Shown: one piece after another, positions 1 through 7,955 of the stretch
Layout: each line of letters opens with the position of its first letter
How positions within the stretch are numbered: position 1 is the stretch's first letter
Source: Bacteroidales bacterium
Lineage (GTDB): Bacteria; Bacteroidota; Bacteroidia; Bacteroidales; PUMT01
Length of the DNA stretch: 41,493 bases
Assembly (NCBI GenBank): GCA_007120695.1
Contig: SKND01000276.1
Span: 1 to 41,493, forward strand
Direction: 5' to 3'
Notes under the pieces: generated by a model
Seen by the model: the letters and a program-made list of their open reading frames with translations, nothing else
Databases searched by the model: none
Told to the model about the DNA's origin: nothing
Program-made: the position numbers and the translations under genes

Positions 1-2
1 AT

Positions 3-68
3 TTCCCGGCTGAAACAATAATTTTTGGAAATGTGCCGGAAGGAAGAAATAACCGCATTAATATTTGA
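3..68 (+). CDS. C-terminal tail of a CDS entering from the left edge (partial)
   Basis: Frame 3 is open from the window start (FPAETIIFGNVPEGRNNRINI*), ends in TGA at 66-68 and is followed by a terminator-like hairpin at 77-124. Confidence 0.4.
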   Translation, partial: FPAETIIFGNVPEGRNNRINI

Positions 69-76
69 ACAATTAC

Positions 77-124
77 GGCCTGCTTTTCCTTATAGATGGA
101 GGGCAGGCCTTTTAGTTTTCCGCT
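77..124 (+). terminator. Rho-independent-like terminator
   Basis: GGCCTGC (77-83) pairs with GCAGGCC (113-119), followed by TTTT. Confidence 0.55.
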
Positions 125-214
125 GCATTGTCTTGCCGGTTATAACCTTAGGCACCGGTATAACAATTGATCATTAACATTTTGTATAATCATAAAAAAT
201 TGATGATTTGGGTT

Positions 215-246
215 TTTGGTAAATGAATTGATTCATCATATTTTTG
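215..246 (+). promoter_or_regulatory. Bacteroidetes-type promoter for the E1-like gene
   Basis: TTTG (215-218), 20-nt spacer, TATTTTTG (239-246): matches the TTTG/TAnnTTTG consensus. Confidence 0.6.
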
Positions 247-300
247 TATTATAAGCTATACCAAAAGATCCTGATCCATTTAGTAAACCTAATTTTGGCA

Positions 301-1056
301 ATGATGGGAGAATTAAATTCTTTGACCGAGCTTGAAAAGAAGCGGTACAAATTGCAAATTATGCTGCCTGGAATCGGAATGGAAGGACAGGAAAAAATCA
401 AGAATGCCAGTGTACTGGTTGTTGGTATCGGCGGACTTGGTTCTCAGGCTCTTCAGTATCTTACTGCTATGGGAGTCGGCACTCTCGGGTTCCTGGATCA
501 TGATCTTATCGAGGAAGTAAATCTGAGCCATCAGGTATTTTATGGTATGGAAGATATCGGTAAACTCAAGGCGGTTGTAACCCGCAAAAGGCTAATGGGG
601 ATGAATCCGTTAATTCAGTTCAACATGCTTAATATTAAGCTTAACAGCGATAATGCAGGATCTATCATTCCCGGATATGATATAATTGTAGATGTGACAA
701 ATGATGAGAATTCGCACTACCTTATCAACGATTCTTGCATAAAGTATGGCAAAACAATGGTTTATGGTTGTATATACAAAATGGAGGGCAGGCTTTCTGT
801 CTTTAACTATAAGAACGGACCCTCATACCGGTGTGCCTGGCCGCCGGAAGCAGAGTCAAAAACCTTATCTGAAAAGGTAGTAAACGGGATGCCCGGAATT
901 CTTCCCGGGATTACCGGATCATATCTTGCAAATGAAGTTATAAAGATCATTACCGGAAGTCCCGGGGTTCTATCCGGAAAAATGATGATAATAGATGTGT
1001 TCGGATATCAGAACAGTTTTTCAGAGATTGAGCGTAATCCGGCAAATTTTCAATAG
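301..1056 (+). CDS. HesA/MoeB/ThiF family E1-like adenylyltransferase
   Basis: GIGGLGSQALQYLTAMGVGTLGFLDHD Rossmann/ATP motif. The ORF track start (244, TTG) overlaps the -7 box, so ATG 301 or 304 is preferred. Confidence 0.8.
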   Translation: MMGELNSLTELEKKRYKLQIMLPGIGMEGQEKIKNASVLVVGIGGLGSQALQYLTAMGVGTLGFLDHDLIEEVNLSHQVFYGMEDIGKLKAVVTRKRLMGMNPLIQFNMLNIKLNSDNAGSIIPGYDIIVDVTNDENSHYLINDSCIKYGKTMVYGCIYKMEGRLSVFNYKNGPSYRCAWPPEAESKTLSEKVVNGMPGILPGITGSYLANEVIKIITGSPGVLSGKMMIIDVFGYQNSFSEIERNPANFQ

Positions 1057-1091
1057 GATCTGTATACCCCAACTAATAAGACTAAAATTTT

Positions 1092-1796
1092 ATGAGGCTG
1101 TTATTAATCAGTAATTCAACTAATGCCGGTGAAGAGTATCTTGATTATCCAAAGGACAATATCCGTACATTTCTGGGAAAATCTGAAATGAAAGCTCTGT
1201 TTGTTCCATATGCAGGTGTTACCATTTCATTTAATGATTATGAGAAGAAGGTGAAAGAGAGATTCTGCGAGATCGGTCATGACATAGTTTCAATACACCG
1301 TTTTGATGATCCGGTTAAAGCAGTTGAAGATGCTGAGGCGATAGTTGTAGGAGGAGGAAATACATTCAGGCTTATTGAAATGCTTTATAAGAATAACCTG
1401 ATTGAAGCAATCCGTAACCGGGTAATTGAAGGTGCGCCTTATATCGGATGGAGCGCGGGCGCAAATTTGGCTTGTCCGACGATTTGTACAACCAATGATA
1501 TGCCAGTTGTTCAGCCACCTTCATTCAAGGCATTTAACCTCATTAAATTTCAGATAAACCCGCATTATTTGGATGCCAATCCCGATGGACATGCCGGTGA
1601 GACAAGGGAGATGAGGATTAATGAATATACCGAGATCAACAGGGATGTTTTTGTTGCCGGTCTGCGGGAAGGCACCATGCTTCTGGTGGAAAACCGGTCC
1701 ATTAGGTTTATCGGGCCCCGCAAGATGCGGATCTTCAAATATGGCTCTGCTCCCCTTGAAATAGGACCCGGTAATGATGCCGGATTTCTTATCTGA
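1092..1796 (+). CDS. pepE: Dipeptidase E (alpha-aspartyl dipeptidase, peptidase S51)
   Basis: GGGNTFRL and GWSAGANLACPTICTTNDMP motifs typical of PepE. Confidence 0.9.
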   Translation: MRLLLISNSTNAGEEYLDYPKDNIRTFLGKSEMKALFVPYAGVTISFNDYEKKVKERFCEIGHDIVSIHRFDDPVKAVEDAEAIVVGGGNTFRLIEMLYKNNLIEAIRNRVIEGAPYIGWSAGANLACPTICTTNDMPVVQPPSFKAFNLIKFQINPHYLDANPDGHAGETREMRINEYTEINRDVFVAGLREGTMLLVENRSIRFIGPRKMRIFKYGSAPLEIGPGNDAGFLI

Positions 1797-1976
1797 AGTG
1801 CTATAATTCCGGGGTACGTATGCTATTTTTTGGTTATCGGGACCAGAAGGTAAAATTTTGATCTGATATTTCCGTTTATTGGTAAATTCAGTTCTGAATT
1901 ACATATGATACCCCAGGATAATAAAGTCTCATAAAAAATGATTAATGTAACAGGGCGATTGACCTGATTTTTACGG

Positions 1977-4640
1977 ATGAAGCAGATTTTAAAATATTTC
2001 CTTGCCGTTGTGCTTGTGCTTGTAATTTTTGTTACGGCAGGCGGATTCATTATAGCCTGGTACTATCAGGACGAGGCGAAGCAATTAATGATCAGCCAGG
2101 TTAACAAATATGTTGAGACAGAGATAGAGGTGGGTGATCTTACATTCTCCGTATTGAGGAAATTTCCATATGCTTCTGTTGAGTTCAGGGATGTTTTGAT
2201 CAGGGTGCCCGGAGATTATGATCACACAGGAACTGAAAGTGCAGGGTCAGATACACTGTTCACAGCAAAGAGTCTCTTTCTTCAGTTCAAACTGAGGGAC
2301 CTTTTCAGAAAGGAATACAGAATAAGCGCCGTGCATGCAAACAACGGGGTTTTCAATCCCGCTGTTAATTCAGACGGAATGGAGAATTACAGATTCTGGG
2401 CCTCGCAAACTGATGCCGGCAAAGAAACGAACCTTGATCTTCAGGATGTACGGCTAAGCAATTATCATCTTATATATTCGAACGGTATTAAAGAGATGTT
2501 TGTTAATGCAGATATAAGACGTATCGAATTCAGAGGGAATTTCAGCCAGTCTTCATTCGGGTTAAAAGCTTTTTTAACAGGGGATAACCGGATATTCAGG
2601 TATCAGGGACTGACTTTCGGAGGGATAAGTGATATCTCTGCAGGAATTGATATTAATGTGGACAAGGATATTCTCATAATTGAGGAAGGATCGGTAAATC
2701 TGTCGGGGGTCCGGCTTGCACTTGACGGAACTTACCAGAGAGGTTCCCCAGGGCATACAGACATAAGAATACAAGGCTACAATCTGAGAGCAGGATCAAT
2801 AATACAGCTTCTTCCGGAAAAAACCAGAAAGATCGCAGATCCATGGAAATTCTCGGGAAGATTAGATTTTGAAGCAAGTATAAAAGGAGAAACCGGGAAA
2901 ACAGTTTCTCCGTCTGTTTTTGCCTCTTTCCTGGCCGAAGATGTAGAAATATTGCGTAAAGATACTGGTATGCGCCTTAGCGGTGTCAGCACGGAAGGAT
3001 ATTATACAAATGGACGTTATCACCGTGCCGGTTCATCTGTAATCGCAGTTAGTTCTTTTTCTGCAATCCTCGGGGATGGAAAGATTCAGGGTAGCGGCAG
3101 TATAGCTGATCTGTCTGCTCCTGATATACATCTTAATATTGATGCAACTTTTTTACTTGAGGAATTATCAAAGTTTTACCGGCCTCCTAATATTAACGAT
3201 GTAGCTGGCAGGATCAACACTATTTTCTCAATAAAAGGTAAACTGGACCCTGCAGCGAAAGTAAGCATCGATGAACTCAGTAAACTTGATATAAACGGAA
3301 AGCTTGAAATAGATAACGGAAAGCTTGAAATAAATGAAGGAAGATATATTGCAACAGCTGTTGAGGGAGAGCTAAGTCTTGGTAATACCATCAGAACCTC
3401 AGGACTCGGTTTTAATATCGGAAATGATCATTTCTACCTGCTGGGAGAAATTGAAAACGGATTACCATGGCTTCTGGGAAATGATGAAACCATGCGGATA
3501 ACCGGTGGCTTCTATTCGAGGCAACTTGAACTTGATAACTATATCCGGCCTGCTTCTGAAAGAATTCATAATGCAGATGAAAATGAACACTTGCTTTTTC
3601 CTGCAAATCTTGAGCTGAATCTTGATTTCAATGTCGATAACCTCAAGTTCAGGAAATTCAGATCATCCGGTTTCAGTGGGAAATTGAGTTACAAGCCCAG
3701 GATGATGGTTCTGAATTCAGTGGAATTTAGCTCTATGGAGGGACATGTTTCAGGTAACGGAGTGATTGTTCAGAGGTTTAATGGAGATTTCATGGTGCAG
3801 TCACAGTTACAGCTTCAGGCTGTTGACATGCAGGAAATGTTTTTGTCATTCAATAATTTCGGACAAACCTTTATCCATGGCGATAATTTGAAAGGCAGCC
3901 TCTCGGGTAATCTGGGATTAATATCAGAATGGAATCAGGACCTGAGCATTATGTGGGATAAATTAATAGCAGACAGCAGGGTTGTAATTAAAAGCGGCGA
4001 GCTGATAGATTTTGAGCCAATGCTTGGACTTGCCCGATTTATAGATTTGTCAGAATTGAGGCATATTCGGTTTTCAAACCTTCAAAACGAGATTTTTATC
4101 CGGAATGAGGTCGTAACTATTCCCCAGATGGATATTAATTCATCAGCCTTTAATATAAGTGGCTCCGGAACACACCGTTTTGACGGGCATTTCGATTACC
4201 GCTTAAGGGTACTGCTGTCGGATGTGCTATATGGTAAAGCAAGAGTTGCCAAACCTGAAAACCAGCAGTTCGGTATCGTTGAAGATGACGGACTGGGAAG
4301 GACTAGTCTTTATCTGCTAATTTCGGGGACTTCAGAAGACTACCGGGTTTCTTACGATCACAGAGCTGTTCGGGATGTATTCAGGGAGAGCATCGCCAAA
4401 GAGAGAAATGTTCTGAGGAACATGCTTAACGAGGAGTTTGGATGGTTTTCAGGTGACAGCACCAGGATTAATGTTTCTCCTGCAGTTTCATCAGACCCTG
4501 GTTTCAGAATCAAATGGGATGAAGAGGATGTGGAAACTCCGGCAGAATCTGTCCCTGAGCGGCCTGCACAAACACGTACAGTGCTTGAAAGAAGATTTGA
4601 AATAATCTGGGATGAAGAGGAAAAACCTCCCCGGAAATGA
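1977..4640 (+). CDS. AsmA family protein
   Basis: N-terminal TM helix, AsmA-like beta-rich body, C-terminal AsmA-like region (DGHFDYRLRVLLSDVLYGK). Confidence 0.8.
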   Translation: MKQILKYFLAVVLVLVIFVTAGGFIIAWYYQDEAKQLMISQVNKYVETEIEVGDLTFSVLRKFPYASVEFRDVLIRVPGDYDHTGTESAGSDTLFTAKSLFLQFKLRDLFRKEYRISAVHANNGVFNPAVNSDGMENYRFWASQTDAGKETNLDLQDVRLSNYHLIYSNGIKEMFVNADIRRIEFRGNFSQSSFGLKAFLTGDNRIFRYQGLTFGGISDISAGIDINVDKDILIIEEGSVNLSGVRLALDGTYQRGSPGHTDIRIQGYNLRAGSIIQLLPEKTRKIADPWKFSGRLDFEASIKGETGKTVSPSVFASFLAEDVEILRKDTGMRLSGVSTEGYYTNGRYHRAGSSVIAVSSFSAILGDGKIQGSGSIADLSAPDIHLNIDATFLLEELSKFYRPPNINDVAGRINTIFSIKGKLDPAAKVSIDELSKLDINGKLEIDNGKLEINEGRYIATAVEGELSLGNTIRTSGLGFNIGNDHFYLLGEIENGLPWLLGNDETMRITGGFYSRQLELDNYIRPASERIHNADENEHLLFPANLELNLDFNVDNLKFRKFRSSGFSGKLSYKPRMMVLNSVEFSSMEGHVSGNGVIVQRFNGDFMVQSQLQLQAVDMQEMFLSFNNFGQTFIHGDNLKGSLSGNLGLISEWNQDLSIMWDKLIADSRVVIKSGELIDFEPMLGLARFIDLSELRHIRFSNLQNEIFIRNEVVTIPQMDINSSAFNISGSGTHRFDGHFDYRLRVLLSDVLYGKARVAKPENQQFGIVEDDGLGRTSLYLLISGTSEDYRVSYDHRAVRDVFRESIAKERNVLRNMLNEEFGWFSGDSTRINVSPAVSSDPGFRIKWDEEDVETPAESVPERPAQTRTVLERRFEIIWDEEEKPPRK

Positions 4641-4705
4641 ATTACCTGTTAAAGATCCGCCGGAATTTATAGCTTTGAAAACCAACTGATGATGTATTTT
4701 TTCTG

Positions 4706-5875
4706 ATGAGTATCTATCATAAAAAGCTGAAATGGAAGCTCGGACTTCTGACCCTGGCAGTGCTGATAAGCTTTTCATCATTATGGGTTACTGATAAACT
4801 GGTTACAAGCCTTGCCATAGAAGAAAGAAAAAAAATGGAACTCTGGGCCGAAGCCACACGGGAGATAGCTGATATTGATTCGGAGGTAACCGACTTTTCT
4901 TTCTATCTGAAAGTTATCGAAGATAATGAAACTGTACCTGTTATTGTTGTTGATCAGGATGGTAACATTCTAGATCACAGAAACCTGAATCCGGCCAGGA
5001 CCGATAATCGTGAATATCTTCAGAGGCAGCTTGAGCAGATGGGCAAAAGTAACGAGCCAATAGAGCTGGTGATAACCGAAGATGAGTTTCAGCTAATCTA
5101 TTACAATGATTCAATGATTCTTATGTGGCTGGTTTATTATCCTTATATTCAGCTACTCGTGATTATTGTTTTTCTGTTTATTGCATATTATGCTTTTAAT
5201 ATTTCTCGTAAAGCCGAACAGAATCAGGTGTGGCTTGGATTGTCCAAAGAAACTGCCCACCAGCTTGGTACACCTACATCCTCATTGATGGCATGGCTGG
5301 AACTGATGAAAGAAAAGGATGAAGATCCGGTTATTCTTAATGAACTTGAAAAGGATATCAACCGTCTTGAAAAGATTACGGCGAGGTTTTCGAAGATAGG
5401 ATCAAAACCGGTTCTTGTCAATACCAGTATTACCGAAGTAATAGAAAATGCTCTTGAATATCTGCGCGCACGTTCTCCGGAGAAGGTTATTTTTGAAACT
5501 AATTTTGACAAACAGACAACCGTGTTAGTTCCGCTTAACACTCCGCTATTCGATTGGGTTATAGAAAATGTATGTAAAAACTCACTGGATGCCATTGAGG
5601 GAAAAGGAAAAATATCACTGACGCTTCATAATAAAGAACGGTCGGTATGTATTGATATTACCGATACCGGCAAGGGAATCCCCAGGGGGCGGTTCAAGAC
5701 CATTTTCAAGCCCGGCTTTACAACACGAAGAAATGGATGGGGTCTTGGTTTGTCTTTGTCAAAGAGAATAATCGAAGAGTATCATGGCGGCAGGATTTTT
5801 GTCCAGCAGTCGGTTTTGAATGAAGGAACAACAATCAGGATTATACTTAAAAAGGGTCAGACTGACCAGAAATAA
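4706..5875 (+). CDS. Membrane sensor histidine kinase
   Basis: Two TM segments, H-box KETAHQLGTPTSSL, N-box ENVCKNSLDAIE, G boxes DTGKGIP and GWGLGLSLSKRI. Confidence 0.9.
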   Translation: MSIYHKKLKWKLGLLTLAVLISFSSLWVTDKLVTSLAIEERKKMELWAEATREIADIDSEVTDFSFYLKVIEDNETVPVIVVDQDGNILDHRNLNPARTDNREYLQRQLEQMGKSNEPIELVITEDEFQLIYYNDSMILMWLVYYPYIQLLVIIVFLFIAYYAFNISRKAEQNQVWLGLSKETAHQLGTPTSSLMAWLELMKEKDEDPVILNELEKDINRLEKITARFSKIGSKPVLVNTSITEVIENALEYLRARSPEKVIFETNFDKQTTVLVPLNTPLFDWVIENVCKNSLDAIEGKGKISLTLHNKERSVCIDITDTGKGIPRGRFKTIFKPGFTTRRNGWGLGLSLSKRIIEEYHGGRIFVQQSVLNEGTTIRIILKKGQTDQK

Positions 5876-5886
5876 TATTTCGTTAA

Positions 5887-7149
5887 ATGCAAATGTCCGG
5901 AAATAGCTTAAATAAAGAAAAGATAAGGATAATGGCCCCGGCAGGTTCATTCGAATCTTTGCATGCTGCTCTGCAAGGAGGAGCGGGAGCGGTATATTTT
6001 GGCGTTGACAGGCTTAATATGCGTTCCAGGTCAGCCGGCAACTTTTCACTTGATGATATTGGATCTGTTTCTGAAATATGCCGGAAAAATGATGTTAGCT
6101 CGTGCCTTACGATAAATACCCTGCTTTATGATGATGATATGCCCAGCATGAGAGAGCTTGTAGCAGAAGCTAAAAAACAGCATATTTCGGCTCTGATTGT
6201 AAGTGACATTTCTGCTATCGAATATGCAAGAAAAATGGATATGGAAGTCCATTTATCCACCCAGCTCAATATCGGAAATGGGGAGGCAGTAAAGTTTTTT
6301 TCTCAGTTTGCGGATGTTATGGTACTTGCCCGTGAACTAAGCCTTGAGCAGCTTGCCAGGATAAGGGATATAATTGAAGCAGATAACATCACCGGCCCTT
6401 CAGGCAGGAAAGTTCAGCTGGAAGTTTTTGTTCACGGTGCCATGTGTATGGCTATATCCGGTAAATGTTACCTGAGCCTTCATGAGACAGGCCACTCAGC
6501 AAACCGCGGGGCATGTCTTCAGATATGCAGAAGAGCTTATACGGTAAAAGAGAAGGAGAGCGGACGGGAACTGGATATTGAAAACGAATTCATAATGTCG
6601 CCCAGGGACCTTTGCACTATCCATTTTCTCAACAAGATTATTGATGCGGGTGCCACCGTGCTGAAGATAGAAGGCCGGGCCCGGTCGCCGGAATATGTAA
6701 ACACCGTTACCCGTTGTTATTCTGAAGCTCTTGAATCCATATTAAGCAGTAATTATACTGCTGCCAGGATAGGAGAATGGAGAGAGAAACTTGAAACTGT
6801 TTTCAACAGGGGTTTCTGGGACGGTTATTATCTCGGACAACGTCTTGGTGAATGGAGCCACATTTATGGTTCAAGGGCAACCCGTAAAAAAATTTATGCC
6901 GGGAAAGCAACAAATTATTACTCCAGAATCGGTGTGGCTGAATTCCTGATTGAAAACGGCTCGCTGAGGGAGGGTGAGGAAGTACTTATTACAGGACCGG
7001 GGACAGGAGTCATTCAATTGATTCCTGCCGAGATAAGAAATGATAACGGGCAGACGAAAGAGGTCTTCAAGGGTGAAAACTGTGCATTTAAAGTCGACAG
7101 GGAAGTGCGGCGATCCGATAAACTATACCGGCTGACCGAAAGAAAATAA
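5887..7149 (+). CDS. Peptidase U32 family protein (RlhA/TrhP-like)
   Basis: MAPAGSFESLHAALQGGAGAVYFGV and HGAMCMAISGKCYLS motifs. Starts 11 nt after the kinase stop. Confidence 0.9.
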   Translation: MQMSGNSLNKEKIRIMAPAGSFESLHAALQGGAGAVYFGVDRLNMRSRSAGNFSLDDIGSVSEICRKNDVSSCLTINTLLYDDDMPSMRELVAEAKKQHISALIVSDISAIEYARKMDMEVHLSTQLNIGNGEAVKFFSQFADVMVLARELSLEQLARIRDIIEADNITGPSGRKVQLEVFVHGAMCMAISGKCYLSLHETGHSANRGACLQICRRAYTVKEKESGRELDIENEFIMSPRDLCTIHFLNKIIDAGATVLKIEGRARSPEYVNTVTRCYSEALESILSSNYTAARIGEWREKLETVFNRGFWDGYYLGQRLGEWSHIYGSRATRKKIYAGKATNYYSRIGVAEFLIENGSLREGEEVLITGPGTGVIQLIPAEIRNDNGQTKEVFKGENCAFKVDREVRRSDKLYRLTERK

Positions 7150-7182
7150 CCTGAAATGCCCCTCCCATTTACATGCCTGCTT

Positions 7183-7899
7183 TCAGGTCAGGTGATCAGG
7201 ATGTGATATCTCGTAGAGATATTTCTTTCTGATAAATTTCAACTGTTCGATTGTAAGGTCTTTTGCATATATCCTTACCATGTCTGTAATCTCCTCCCTG
7301 TAAATATTTCCCAGGGCAGCATCGAAAGAGTAGTTATCTATATTGCTTCTTATGAAAATGGTGATTTTTTTGAAAAAGTCCCATTCCGGAGGCTCAGGGA
7401 TCTCAAAATAGTACATCTGCTCTTCATCCATATCTTTGAACAAAAATTCGTCTATCATTTTCAGCCTGAAGAATTTCTGAAGCTTGATCAGCGCATCGCT
7501 GTTTACAGACTTCTTTTTCATGAAATTAATTCCTCTGCTTGCGAATTGCTCCTGGAGGTCAGGAATACAGTCAAAACAATTGATATTCCTTATCCTAATG
7601 AAATTGTAAACACTGTTTACCAGTTCGGCCTGCCCTATGGTTGCATTAAATTTTTCAGGGAATGATTCCCTGATCTTTTTTGCTACCCTCAGTATTCTTT
7701 CATTCTCATATTTGACCTCCGTAACCAGGTATATACTGTTGGGTACGGGCTTTTCCGGCAAGTTACTTCCGTGGTACCCAGGGAAGGGCTGTGAACTTTC
7801 AAGAACAAGGGTATTCGGAATGATCTTGTGTTCAACATTGACCAGCTTCTCCACCTTTGTGATGGTTCCGATTGCTGTCAGAATGGAGTCTTTTTCCAT
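7183..7899 (-). CDS. Conserved-looking hypothetical protein
   Basis: 238-aa ORF without a strong antisense competitor; no family recognised. Confidence 0.7.
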   Translation of the reverse strand: MEKDSILTAIGTITKVEKLVNVEHKIIPNTLVLESSQPFPGYHGSNLPEKPVPNSIYLVTEVKYENERILRVAKKIRESFPEKFNATIGQAELVNSVYNFIRIRNINCFDCIPDLQEQFASRGINFMKKKSVNSDALIKLQKFFRLKMIDEFLFKDMDEEQMYYFEIPEPPEWDFFKKITIFIRSNIDNYSFDAALGNIYREEITDMVRIYAKDLTIEQLKFIRKKYLYEISHPDHLT

Positions 7900-7955
7900 A
7901 ACAGGTGTACTTTTATATAAAACTGTGCTTACATCATGGATATTGTAAAAAGTTG

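Noticed and set aside
7149-7188. ACCTGAAA/TTTCAGGT inverted repeat between convergent genes
   Set aside because: Short 8-bp arms overlapping the end of the 7183 CDS; plausible bidirectional terminator but too weak to call.
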